A stretch of DNA of 51,269 nucleotides from Alkaliphilus peptidifermentans DSM 18978 (GTDB lineage Bacteria > Bacillota > Clostridia > Peptostreptococcales > Natronincolaceae). Every line of letters begins with the position of its first letter. Within the stretch, counting starts at the first letter, position 1. The notes under the pieces were generated by a model that saw only the letters and a list, made by a program, of their open reading frames with translations, did not search any database and had not been told where the DNA came from. Of the stretch, positions 43,513-51,269 are shown in pieces. Where the stretch lies: the NCBI RefSeq assembly GCF_900101495.1, contig NZ_FMUS01000034.1, positions 1 to 51,269 on the forward strand. Direction: 5' to 3'. The position numbers and the translations under genes are program-made.

Positions 43513-45147
43513 TAGTCGATTTGAATTTCTGATTTTCTTATAAAGGGTGGGGCGGGATATCCCCAGGCGTTTGGCAGTATTGGTTAGATTGTTGCCTTCT
43601 TCCAAAAGTACCCTTTCTAATATAACCTCTTCTGCAATCTCCAATAGGGTTTTGTCCTTGGGTAATGGTTTATCAAAAACCTGGTTAAAATCTTTTTTTA
43701 GCTTAGCTATTGTATAGCTTTCTTTAATAATGGGTGGCAAAACCTTTTTATCAATTAATCCATTTTCTGATAGTACCAATGACCTCTCAATAATATTCAA
43801 TAATTCTCTAACATTTCCTGGCCAATTATAGGACTCTAGATATTGTACATATTCTTCTTCTACAGCATTAATATTAATCTGGTTTTTATATGAAAATGCT
43901 TTTATATAGTAATCTAGTATAGGCTTTATATCTTCCCTCCTATCCCTTAAGGGAGGTATATTTAGTTGAATAACATTGATTCGATAGTATAAATCCTCTC
44001 TAAAGTTGCCTTTCTTTATTTCTTCCTCTAAATCTTTTTTAGATGCTGCAATCAACCTTATATCAATTGAAATTGGTTTTAATCCTCCAACTCTGGTAAT
44101 TGATGCTGAAGAAAGTGCTCTTAAAATCTTCACTTGCACCGATAATGGCATGCTTTCTACTTCATCAAGAAATAATGTGCCACCTGAAGCATATTCCAAT
44201 AAACCTTCTTTACCTTTTTTAGCTGCTCCAGTAAATGACCCTATCTCATAACCAAACAATTCACTTTCTATCAAATCTCTAGGAATAGCACCACAATTAA
44301 TTGCTACAAAGTGTTGCCTATTCCGTTTACTTTCACTATGAATGGCTTGGGCAAAGACTTCCTTTCCGCTTCCACTTTCCCCATAAATTAATACCGAAGC
44401 GTCTACAGCTGCTGCTCTTTTGGAGGTTTTTATTGTCTGGTAAATACATTCTGATTGCCCTAAAATATCTTTAAAGGTGAAGTATCTTTCCTTTTGATCT
44501 TTCACTTTATTATCCTTCTGTTGTTCTTGACTTTTTGTAGCGACCTCTCTTTTCAGTATTAATGACTCATAAAGTCTTGCTAAGCTATAAACTACGTTTA
44601 AGGTATCGTTGTTAACGGATGTATGTACAAAGGAAGCGTTAACTGTTCCTGCGATAGAATTATCTTCATTATAGAAGGGTGCAGCTACACAGCTAAATTG
44701 ATGAAAGATGTATTTATAATGATCAGGGCCTATTACCATGAAGGGTTTGTTTTCTAATATAGCCAGGCAGGTGGAGTTTGTACCAATTACCTCCTCAGAG
44801 GCGTCAACAAAATATCCAATTTGGGGATACAAATCATCATAAATATCATCGTAATTTACTATGTATTTAAGCTTTGCTTTTTTATCATATATACTGATAT
44901 TAAGCTCTAAGTTTTCTACTATATTACAAAATTCTTTATAGGGAGCTTCTTTGTATTCCGGTAGATATTTTAGAACATATCTATTTTTTTCTTTTGGCTG
45001 CATTAAAATATTTCCATCAAAATCGTATAGGGAAACATTGTTGATTTTACAACGTCGCCATGAATTTAATATATCCTTCTTTATAAGCTTGTGATTAAAA
45101 TCCATTCCTTGTACAAAAGATTCCCATATATTTTTATATTCCTCCAT
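43501..45147 (-). CDS. Sigma-54-dependent transcriptional activator (AcoR-like)
   Basis: 548 residues. The N-terminal sensory part (1-200) has GAF-like features as in AcoR/DhaR activators. The AAA+ domain has Walker A YGESGSGKEVFAQAIH near 250, the sigma-54 loop as GSFTGA (usual GAFTGA), Walker B TLFLDEVESM and R-finger SYNWPGNVREL. The C-terminal Fis-type HTH is NLTNTAKRLGISRPTLYKKI. It sits head to tail before the sigma-54 promoter it probably drives. Confidence 0.95.
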   Translation of the reverse strand: MEEYKNIWESFVQGMDFNHKLIKKDILNSWRRCKINNVSLYDFDGNILMQPKEKNRYVLKYLPEYKEAPYKEFCNIVENLELNISIYDKKAKLKYIVNYDDIYDDLYPQIGYFVDASEEVIGTNSTCLAILENKPFMVIGPDHYKYIFHQFSCVAAPFYNEDNSIAGTVNASFVHTSVNNDTLNVVYSLARLYESLILKREVATKSQEQQKDNKVKDQKERYFTFKDILGQSECIYQTIKTSKRAAAVDASVLIYGESGSGKEVFAQAIHSESKRNRQHFVAINCGAIPRDLIESELFGYEIGSFTGAAKKGKEGLLEYASGGTLFLDEVESMPLSVQVKILRALSSASITRVGGLKPISIDIRLIAASKKDLEEEIKKGNFREDLYYRINVIQLNIPPLRDRREDIKPILDYYIKAFSYKNQININAVEEEYVQYLESYNWPGNVRELLNIIERSLVLSENGLIDKKVLPPIIKESYTIAKLKKDFNQVFDKPLPKDKTLLEIAEEVILERVLLEEGNNLTNTAKRLGISRPTLYKKIRNSNRLNCK

Positions 45148-45176
45148 GCCTTCACCCCTTTACCCCATTTACTTTA

Positions 45177-45214
45177 ATTATATATATATTTGTACATTGT
45201 GTAAATTTTTTTAC
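45177..45214 (-). promoter_or_regulatory. Activator-gene promoter overlapping a GTAAA/TTTAC dyad
   Basis: TTTACA (45205-45200), 17 bp, TATAAT (45182-45177). The -35 lies inside GTAAATTTTTTTAC (45201-45214), one base shorter than the dyads at 43466 and 43494. This would allow the activator to repress its own gene. Confidence 0.6.
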
Positions 45215-45440
45215 AATCCAACAGCTTTTTAAAGAACAACAGTACAGCATCAATGAAATTACTTTTACATATCATAGCAGTTAATACTATTTATATCATT
45301 ACATAAAACATTAATCTTGAGGTAATAATTTTGATATTACATTTTTTTTCATACTCAATATATTATTATACTATCCTTTGCTTATACTATATTTGGTGGA
45401 CAATCGTATATTTAAAAATCTGATGCAAGGAGGATGACAG

Positions 45441-45896
45441 ATGCTATTAAACTATATTATAGGCTTTATTGTACCATGGATAATCTCAATAAAGTATATA
45501 ATGAAAAACTTAAATATTTTTATTGTTATTGCCCCCATTGGAACTGTATTTGCTTATACTATAAATACTTGGGCCTATCATTCTCATTACTGGAAAGTGT
45601 CTCCCGAAAGGTTTAATTATTACTCCACACTACCTTATGACCTTGGTTTATATCCTGTTTATGCATGCCTTATGATTGTCTTTATAAAGAATAAAAAAGC
45701 TAATCCATATTTTATTGTATTAATAGCCAGTATAATTATAACCTTCTTAGAGTATATTGCACTTATGATGGATATAGTTATTTATACTAATGGCTGGAAC
45801 ATCTTTTTCACATTTATCTCTTATTTACTACCATTGCTGCTTGTATACTGGTATTACCTATTGGCTATACACCGTAATATCTTAAAGAATATATAA
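45441..45896 (+). CDS. Five- to six-helix membrane protein of unknown function
   Basis: 151 residues with hydrophobic segments covering most of the chain, and conserved-looking NTWAYHSHYWKVSPERFNYYSTLPYDLGLYP between helices two and three. AAGGAGGATGACAG precedes the ATG at 45441. It resembles small clostridial/bacillar membrane proteins of the CBO0543-like kind; not certain. Convergent with nrdJ. Confidence 0.72.
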   Translation: MLLNYIIGFIVPWIISIKYIMKNLNIFIVIAPIGTVFAYTINTWAYHSHYWKVSPERFNYYSTLPYDLGLYPVYACLMIVFIKNKKANPYFIVLIASIIITFLEYIALMMDIVIYTNGWNIFFTFISYLLPLLLVYWYYLLAIHRNILKNI

Positions 45897-45933
45897 TCTC
45901 TTTATCCACTAGTATATATTCTAAAATATTAAA

Positions 45934-45961
45934 GCCCTTACCATTGATTTATGGTAAGGGC
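45934..45961. terminator. Terminator between nrdJ and the membrane protein
   Basis: GCCCTTACCAT and ATGGTAAGGGC form a perfect 11-bp stem with a six-base loop. On the minus strand TTTAATATTTT follows. Confidence 0.85.
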
Positions 45962-45966
45962 CAGCC

Positions 45967-48321
45967 TTATCTTATAGGACATGCACCTGATGCACAGCCG
46001 TCGTCTTCAATTTCTACTTCTATTTCCTGTTTTTCGTATTTACTAATCAATGATGGAACAAAGGGCTTCATTAACTGTACTCTACGATTATATTCATCTT
46101 CATCAATGGACTCATAAGGTAATAATTTATAAAAATTATCATCTAGTGAAATAAAGGATAGTGCAACAATATCATCCCAATTATTCCACACCCATTCTTC
46201 AACCTCTTGCCATTCATGATTCCTAACATGAATTGTAATAGAACAATTGTGATCTACATAGTTTTTCATAAATGACTTATAGTTTTCCAGCTGTTCTATA
46301 GCAGTAACATCATATTTCGTTTTTCCAGATGGAGCCTTAACTGGGAATTCAACCACCTTAGTAACACAGGTTTCCCAATCCTGTCCAACCTCTGGGTATA
46401 CCGGATAACCAAGCTCTTCGCATACCTTTACTAACGGATCATGGGCACTTACCCTAATTCTTCTTATATAATATGGTGAATGGGAATAGTGAACTCCACT
46501 GGAGACTGTTGGTAGCTGACTTAATGTACCCTCTGGCTTTACTGTTGTAACTAATAGAGGGGCATTTTCTCCAATTTCTCCTGCATATGCCTTAACCTCT
46601 TCATGGGCTACTTCCCTTAGCCTTTTTAGTAGCTGAGCCTCTTCTTTTTTTGATAGTCCCACTGCATTGATCATATCCTGCCAGCCAGTCAAGGAGCAAC
46701 CTACCAGCTTATCCCTCTTCTGAACATCATCCCACTCAGGAATCTCCAATTCAACACAAGTCATTCTATAGCCTGCCCGTACTGATAACCGCTGAGCTTC
46801 CATCAGCCCATCCATATCCAGTGTTCCATCTGGTTTAACAAAGGCATATACATTAATTGTTGTTAAATTACACAAGCCCTTTGAATCCAGGAGAATTTCA
46901 CCACATGGATTAACTCCATTCATATTTTCTCTTCTCTTGGATGCGGCTTCTGCATTTACCCAGCCTGGCTCTCCAGAGTATCTCATCCTTTCTATTTGCC
47001 AGTGTAGCTGTTCTCTAGTGGGTCTTGTTGTATAATAAATAGAATTGTTACTCATCTGTCTATGAATAATATCTTTATCTACAATCCATTGTCCATCTAT
47101 TTGTTTATATAGATTTGACTTAGCTTCAATACACTCATTATCTTCTTGATCAATTAGAATCATTTCAGCAGTACGTCTAACTCCTCCAACAACTACATTC
47201 TCCCCTATAATGTTAGCAATATCCAAACAATCTATAGGCTTAAGCTTAACCCGTTTAGCTCCATTAATAAAGCCTCTTTTTTGTATTACTTTACTTATCT
47301 TATGAAACATATTCTTTAAGCTGCTATGTCCACTTGCAGTTCCTCCAAAGGATTTTAGTTTTTCTCCCTTTGGCCTAACATGATCATAATTTACTATAAT
47401 TGTTTTTACGTTTCTGTATTCATTACTATATATTATCTTGAAAAAGAAGTCTAATGCCTGTACCCAGCCCTCTTTACTATCCCCTACTGTTATTTTAACA
47501 GTATTGTTATAGAAGAATTCTAAGCTTGTACTGTCTTCCCTTTCAGTTGTAGCAATTGGTGTATAATCTTTATGGATTATTTCATAATCAGTACGTACTT
47601 TAGGTACCTTTGCTACATCCTTTAGTAAAACCCTTGCACCTACTCCAGAGCCTATCATTAAGAGGTAAAATAAATCACGATACGATTCAAAGCTATCTAT
47701 AGTTAAGAAGGAACAATTATAATTTGACATAGGATAATTCTTAGCAACAGGCGTATCTCCAACCCAAAAGGTTCTTCCTGATAAAAATTGCTTTAAATTA
47801 TAGATGTTATCAAAGAGCTTTTCAGCCTCTTCTCTTGTAGTAGCAACAAGGCTACAGTTATATTCTACTGCCCTCCTTATTGTTTCCCACCAGTACTCAC
47901 GCCTACGTTCATCAGATAACCATCTTGAATAGGTGCGATAGTATACAAAATCACCTAACTGACTCATTGGTGATGGCCTATGTTTATATCTACTTATAAA
48001 TTCATCGGATACTAGCTGAGCTTCCTTTTTCTTTCTTGTACTACGAATTCTATCCCTCTCACTTCTATATATAATATATTTTTTAGCTACATCCTTTCGT
48101 TGACTTGTCATTAGCATATCTTCTACAACATCTTGTATATCCTCAACATTTATAGGTGTATTTTTATCTTTCATTTCATCTAGAATTTTCGCTGTAATTT
48201 CTCTACTCAAATTTCTATCAATACCGTTTTTCGTTTCTGCCATAGCCTTTTCGATTGCATTGGTGATCTTCATGCTATCAAAATCAACCATAGTCCCATC
48301 ACGTTTAATAACCTTAAGCAT
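45967..48321 (-). CDS. nrdJ: Adenosylcobalamin-dependent (class II) ribonucleoside-triphosphate reductase
   Basis: 784 residues. An N-terminal ATP cone (VIKRDGTMVDFDSMKITNAIEKAM, 1-90) is followed by a 10-stranded barrel of the monomeric Lactobacillus RTPR type. NYNCSFLTIDS holds one redox Cys, NPCGEILL the thiyl-radical Cys and its partner Glu, and the tail CASGACPIR the shuttle cysteines. It reduces NTPs using coenzyme B12 without oxygen or a second subunit. No nrdB is nearby, as expected. Paired NrdR boxes lie upstream. Confidence 0.94.
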   Translation of the reverse strand: MLKVIKRDGTMVDFDSMKITNAIEKAMAETKNGIDRNLSREITAKILDEMKDKNTPINVEDIQDVVEDMLMTSQRKDVAKKYIIYRSERDRIRSTRKKKEAQLVSDEFISRYKHRPSPMSQLGDFVYYRTYSRWLSDERRREYWWETIRRAVEYNCSLVATTREEAEKLFDNIYNLKQFLSGRTFWVGDTPVAKNYPMSNYNCSFLTIDSFESYRDLFYLLMIGSGVGARVLLKDVAKVPKVRTDYEIIHKDYTPIATTEREDSTSLEFFYNNTVKITVGDSKEGWVQALDFFFKIIYSNEYRNVKTIIVNYDHVRPKGEKLKSFGGTASGHSSLKNMFHKISKVIQKRGFINGAKRVKLKPIDCLDIANIIGENVVVGGVRRTAEMILIDQEDNECIEAKSNLYKQIDGQWIVDKDIIHRQMSNNSIYYTTRPTREQLHWQIERMRYSGEPGWVNAEAASKRRENMNGVNPCGEILLDSKGLCNLTTINVYAFVKPDGTLDMDGLMEAQRLSVRAGYRMTCVELEIPEWDDVQKRDKLVGCSLTGWQDMINAVGLSKKEEAQLLKRLREVAHEEVKAYAGEIGENAPLLVTTVKPEGTLSQLPTVSSGVHYSHSPYYIRRIRVSAHDPLVKVCEELGYPVYPEVGQDWETCVTKVVEFPVKAPSGKTKYDVTAIEQLENYKSFMKNYVDHNCSITIHVRNHEWQEVEEWVWNNWDDIVALSFISLDDNFYKLLPYESIDEDEYNRRVQLMKPFVPSLISKYEKQEIEVEIEDDGCASGACPIR

Positions 48322-48447
48322 ATAAATCCTCCCTCTCCTTTAGATGATAAAAGTCTTCTCTTATGTAAATTCTAATAAAATATAAAGAATTGTACTATTG
48401 CTACACTAAATATACCCCTTAATTAAGCAAATGAAACAAAGCCAAAA

Positions 48448-48494
48448 CAACTATATTTTGTGTGCATAGATTTTCCATGTACAATATATTGTAC
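48448..48494 (-). promoter_or_regulatory. Paired NrdR boxes upstream of nrdJ
   Basis: Box 1 (48479-48494) is the perfect palindrome GTACAATATATTGTAC. Box 2 (48448-48463) reads ACACAAAATATAGTTG on the minus strand. Both fit the NrdR consensus core CWATATWTWG well or fairly, and their starts are 31 bp apart, three helical turns, as known NrdR pairs require. Confidence 0.75.
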
Positions 48495-48516
48495 CAAAGG
48501 CAGTGGTCAAAGTCAA
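48488..48516 (-). promoter_or_regulatory. nrdJ promoter
   Basis: TTGACT (48516-48511), 17 bp, TACAAT (48493-48488) on the minus strand. The -10 lies inside NrdR box 1. Confidence 0.78.
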
Positions 48517-48671
48517 TAATCGAATGACACAATAAACTCATAAATCTATATATAATTGAAATAAAAATTCAAAAAAAAATTGAATAATTAAATAGTAACA
48601 GGAGAAAAGTGCATAGTGATTTAATGAAAAAATCATGAAAGAAAGTTGTAGTGCTAATTATTTACAAATAA
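48517..48671. other. AT-rich stretch between nrdJ promoter and the DUF4015 terminator
   Basis: No frame, riboswitch or promoter signal is evident apart from A-runs. A cobalamin riboswitch was looked for and not found. Confidence 0.5.
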
Positions 48672-48673
48672 AA

Positions 48674-48702
48674 GTACTATGGCCCATTGATACCATAGTA
48701 CA
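48674..48702 (-). terminator. Terminator of the DUF4015-type gene
   Basis: GTACTATGG and CCATAGTAC pair around a ten-base loop. Minus-strand TTTTATTTG follows, and T-runs on the other side allow both directions. Confidence 0.75.
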
Positions 48703-48771
48703 GTGTTTTTTATTTGATTTCTATTTTATGTCTTTTAATTACTAATTTCACACTACTTATTACGATTAACT

Positions 48772-49992
48772 TTAATTCTTTAGTGCATCCCATGTATATC
48801 TATTCCCAGCATTCCATAGGACCCATTCCTCTAGACCTGCATCATAGGTGGCTTTAATTTGCGCCTTTATCTGTTCTTTCCCATATACTTGATAATAACC
48901 TTGTCCAAGGTAGCTAGCAGTAAAATCCTGAAGCCATGGTCTTAACACTGCCTTTGGTCTATCGGTATCGATAGCTTCAATTCTTTCTCTCGCAGTATTC
49001 ATACTTGTGTATACTATAGTGTATGGATCAAAATCTGGTTTTGGTACACCATAGGTTCCCAATGCATAATGAGAAGGGTAAACCATTGGTAATAGAACAT
49101 CGGTGGCCAATGCAACTGTTTCAAGATGCTGCCCTAGTCTCATATCATCCGAAACAGTTGTTACAAGGCCAAATATATCTGCAGATATATAGACTCCATA
49201 GTCCTTGAGTTCTTCTCTTGCATATTCTAGAAATGCTGCAATGGTTTCTGCCATTGTTTCATTTTTACCTGCTTCGCCGTAATCAATAATTGCTCTATTA
49301 CCATCTGTAGGAAAGCGTACATAGTCAAATTGTATATCTTTAAAACCCATTTCAGCAGCTTCCTTTGCTATATCAACAACATAATCCCATGACTCTGGGT
49401 TATATGGATTTAGCCAGGCATCTCCTTTTCTATCTCTCCAAACCTGCCCTGTATTAGTCTTTATTGCTAAATCTGGCCTAGCGGCAGTAATTTGTTTATC
49501 TTTAAAGGTAACAATTCGCGCAATGGGATATATATCATGCTCTCTTAATGTGTCCATAATAGCAGGGAAATCCCGTACCTTAACGATTTTATCTGCACCA
49601 GCTTCTTTAACTAGTGGAATACTGGATCTATATGTCATAGTACCATGGTCATCCTTTACATCAATAACCCAGGCATTTATTACAGATTCATCAGTTAGTT
49701 CTAACATTCTATTGAATCGTTCGGTTAATCCAACACTATGTCCTGTCATGAAAATGCCTTTTACCTTGCGATATTCTTTGTAGGGACTCCAACTAACATC
49801 AGGTTGAATAAAATATTGATCGCTATCTAATAATATATCTCTCATATCATAGTCAGCCCAAACCTGATTATCATCAAAAATATGTTCTGTTATTTCTTGT
49901 ATTTGTTCATTATTAACACTTAAGTATATGGCTGTACCCAAAATAGCTATAACCATAACGATCATCAGTAATATTTTCTTGGATTTATTCAT
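48772..49992 (-). CDS. Membrane-anchored putative glycoside hydrolase (DUF4015)
   Basis: 406 residues: an N-terminal signal anchor (IMKK-like basic start, LLMIVMVIAILGTAIYLSV), then a TIM-barrel-like domain recognisable from VKGIFMTGHSVG, NAWVIDVKDDHGTMTYRS, IARIVTFKDK, AWLNPYNPESWDYVVDIAKEAAEMGFKDIQFDYVRFPTDG and ADIFGLVT. DUF4015 proteins resemble GH13/GH18-like glycosidases; the Asp-containing QFDYVRFP is the likely active-site edge. The substrate is not known, and a cell-wall or extracellular polysaccharide role is inferred. An extended -10 (TGATATAAT) lies just upstream, then AAGGAGGG. Confidence 0.88.
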   Translation of the reverse strand: MNKSKKILLMIVMVIAILGTAIYLSVNNEQIQEITEHIFDDNQVWADYDMRDILLDSDQYFIQPDVSWSPYKEYRKVKGIFMTGHSVGLTERFNRMLELTDESVINAWVIDVKDDHGTMTYRSSIPLVKEAGADKIVKVRDFPAIMDTLREHDIYPIARIVTFKDKQITAARPDLAIKTNTGQVWRDRKGDAWLNPYNPESWDYVVDIAKEAAEMGFKDIQFDYVRFPTDGNRAIIDYGEAGKNETMAETIAAFLEYAREELKDYGVYISADIFGLVTTVSDDMRLGQHLETVALATDVLLPMVYPSHYALGTYGVPKPDFDPYTIVYTSMNTARERIEAIDTDRPKAVLRPWLQDFTASYLGQGYYQVYGKEQIKAQIKATYDAGLEEWVLWNAGNRYTWDALKN

Positions 49993-50128
49993 GTTGTCCC
50001 TCCTTGTAAATAGTCTTTTTCATTATATCATAGGGTCTGACAATTCACATCTGTTTTTTAGATGGAAATTCCCGCCTTTTGTCGCAAATTGACTTTTAAG
50101 ATCAATTAATATTTCCTAAGCAGTGTGA

Positions 50129-50143
50129 CCCAGCTTCGCTGGG
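50129..50143. other. Short GC-rich hairpin CCCAGC/GCTGGG
   Basis: A perfect six-base-pair stem with a three-base loop, between the terminator of the thioredoxin-like gene and the DUF4015 gene. It is unlike its AT-rich surroundings and similar in style to the CGAAGCTTCG bits near 35.95 kb; possibly decayed repeat sequence. Confidence 0.4.
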
Positions 50144-50164
50144 CGCATCACGACAGAAAAAAAA

Positions 50165-50182
50165 CCAGCATGCATATGCTGG
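50165..50182 (-). terminator. Terminator of the thioredoxin-like gene
   Basis: CCAGCAT and ATGCTGG form the stem. On the minus strand TTTTTTTTC follows. It lies 28 bases after the stop codon. Confidence 0.9.
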
Positions 50183-50209
50183 GCTTAAAGACTCACAGTA
50201 TAGAGAATA

Positions 50210-50719
50210 CTAACTATTTTCAAGGTATTGTAATATTTCTTCAATAGTATCCTTTACATATTCACCTTTTCTATATTTTCTTTTTGCTATAATAATTTCA
50301 ACTTGATTTCCTTTGTCCACTACGTCCTTAACAGCCTTTGGAGTCTCAATGAAGGCTCCCAAAACCTTGAATTCTTCATTTAATATAAGAAATGTTGGGA
50401 TTTTAACCTTACCACCTACTTTATATTGACTTAAATACTCCTCATTACCGTCCCTCGGCAGTATACTAAAATGAATATTAGGATTTATATCCTTTATTTT
50501 TTGTAAGGCCGGAACGTTGATCATACAGTCTGGGCACCATATTTCAGCAAATACAAGTACATTGAAGGGTTTATGTATGGATTTTATCCTATCCTTAAGA
50601 TTTTCATCCAGTTGAATTCCTTCATATATTTCTACAGTCTTTTCCCTGTTAATGTCCTTATCTTGGTCAATAAATTCTTCGAAGGAGCAGCCATTATTCA
50701 TAAGTTCGCTAAAAGTCAT
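50210..50719 (-). CDS. Thioredoxin-family protein with a CPDC active site
   Basis: 169 residues. VFAEIWCPDCMINVPAL near 75-91 is a thioredoxin-fold redox site with CPDC instead of CGPC. GGKVKIPTFLILNEEFKVLGAF carries the cis-Pro and following strand. The helical N-terminus (MTFSELMNNGCSFEEFID) is longer than in thioredoxin and contains a third Cys. No signal peptide, so cytosolic. TATAAT and GGGGGGATA precede the start. Reductase partner not in the window. Confidence 0.88.
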   Translation of the reverse strand: MTFSELMNNGCSFEEFIDQDKDINREKTVEIYEGIQLDENLKDRIKSIHKPFNVLVFAEIWCPDCMINVPALQKIKDINPNIHFSILPRDGNEEYLSQYKVGGKVKIPTFLILNEEFKVLGAFIETPKAVKDVVDKGNQVEIIIAKRKYRKGEYVKDTIEEILQYLENS

Positions 50720-50864
50720 CTAATATCCCCCCTAAACCTTTTATCCTATTATATCATAATTCATAAATATATATTATTCCCAATTCAGTTATGTAAATAT
50801 TACCACTTAAAATATATTATATGGTTTGTCTTAATATAACCTAATATCAAAAATAAACTAGTAA

Positions 50865-50898
50865 AGCTTCCCGCCAAGTTCATATTAGTTGAAGCTGC
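50865..50898 (-). repeat. Fragment resembling the 5S rRNA
   Basis: AGCTTCCCGCCAAGT is identical to a 15-base segment of the 5S gene 110 bases away, in the same orientation, and similarity weakly continues (CAT...TGAAG). It could be a degenerate partial duplicate. Confidence 0.5.
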
Positions 50899-50914
50899 CC
50901 TATTTATAGGCATA

Positions 50915-50947
50915 AAAAAAACTCCCTTTACTTAAGGAAGTTTTTTT
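50915..50947 (-). terminator. rRNA operon terminator
   Basis: AAAAAAACTCCCTT pairs with AAGGAAGTTTTTTT (one mismatch) around a five-base loop. Its minus-strand T-run ends the operon right after the 5S gene. Confidence 0.85.
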
Positions 50948-50950
50948 AAA

Positions 50951-51064
50951 ACCGCAACGTCCTACTCTCCCAGGCAGCTTCCCGCCAAGTACCATCAGCG
51001 CTGAAGGGCTTAACTTCTGTGTTCGGGATGGGAACAGGTGTGACCCCTTCGCTATTGTCACGAT
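50951..51064 (-). rRNA. rrf: 5S ribosomal RNA
   Basis: The minus strand reads GGGTCACACCTGTTCCCATC, then CCGAACACAGAAGTTAAGCC, ...GATGGTACTTGGCGGGAAGC, ...GAGAGTAGGACGTTGCGG, the universal 5S core. Ends are set by helix I (CGTGAC with GTTGCG) and are accurate to a few bases. The gene is the last of an rRNA operon running leftwards from beyond the window. Confidence 0.96.
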
Positions 51065-51269
51065 ATTTGTTAATCCTTGCGGATTAAATTTAAAATTGAA
51101 AGTTGAAGATTGATTTTAGAGCCTTAAAAGATTTAATCTATTAATTTTCCATTTTCAATTTTTCATTTTCAATTTGTTTTGAGGTGCGTTAGCACCGAGA
51201 ATACTATTGTACCCTCAAAACTATACAATGTTAAAGAGTAAATACTAAGAAAATATTTTGTTGTTTTTT
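51065..51269 (-). other. rRNA operon internal spacer (upstream of 5S)
   Basis: Contains imperfectly repeated and inverted TTTTCAATTTTTC / GAAAGTTGAA tracts, a GGTGC-GTTA-GCACC hairpin (51183-51196) and the CCTCAAAACTATACAATG motif common in Firmicute rRNA spacers. No tRNA is present in this part. Confidence 0.65.

Noticed and set aside
48322-48771. Possible cobalamin riboswitch before nrdJ
   Set aside because: The conserved B12-box (GCCACTG) and the long fold were not found on the minus strand; the CCACTG seen lies within the promoter spacer.
1-51269. CRISPR array or tRNA genes
   Set aside because: No regularly spaced repeat units and no cloverleaf with GGTTCGAATCC-like T-loop was seen.

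Overview
The window is AT-rich, low-GC Gram-positive DNA, most likely from an anaerobic, spore-forming member of the Clostridia. An Alkaliphilus-like organism is my best guess, from overall gene content only. The evidence is a CtsR-McsA-McsB-ClpC stress operon, DisA and RadA, an alpha/beta-type small acid-soluble spore protein behind a sigma-G-like promoter, an adenosylcobalamin-dependent class II ribonucleotide reductase, a CBS-domain family II pyrophosphatase, and strong AGGAGG ribosome binding sites with frequent TTG and GTG starts. Most genes lie on the minus strand, pointing away from an rRNA operon whose 5S gene sits at the right edge.

Left part (1-20.6 kb), essentially core genome: a transposase tail at the edge; a secreted M16C metallopeptidase; a run of ispD, ispF and a NatAB-like ABC exporter; a membrane PIN/TRAM protein; a CarD-type RNA polymerase-binding regulator with two tandem consensus promoters; a small conserved clostridial protein; then disA, radA, a LUD-domain protein, a MarR regulator, clpC, mcsB, mcsA and ctsR, and an EF-G paralogue. 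The marR-LUD pair interrupts the usual clpC-radA-disA order. It carries its own promoter inside a perfect 34-bp palindrome. CtsR has a three-heptad operator.

Middle part (20.9-36.9 kb): hisC and the CBS pyrophosphatase on the plus strand, then a minus-strand locus with an ABC-2 exporter (ATPase plus two permeases), a small membrane protein and a LiaRS/DesKR-like two-component system. These probably form one sense-and-export unit. Next come an acetyltransferase whose 3' hairpin is duplicated around a 150-bp palindromic element, small enzymes, an NfeD-flotillin pair, a cytoplasmic Cu/Zn superoxide dismutase and small membrane proteins.

Accessory part (37-42 kb): a lipoprotein that appears to start at ATT, an IS21 (IstB) remnant, REP-like GGGACGGTTCT repeats, a secreted protein of unknown function, a 58-residue membrane protein, and a REP-associated tyrosine transposase flanked by the same repeats. 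This is the most recently rearranged stretch.

Right part (42-51.3 kb): a spore protein, a compact sigma-54 module (activator, tandem GTAAAT/ATTTAC dyads, a -24/-12 promoter, a tautomerase-like protein and an alpha/beta hydrolase), a six-helix membrane protein, class II RNR behind paired NrdR boxes, a DUF4015-type glycosidase-like protein, a thioredoxin-like protein and the 5S rRNA. The sigma-54 module is the most coherent regulatory circuit readable from sequence alone. I saw no CRISPR array, tRNA or phage module.
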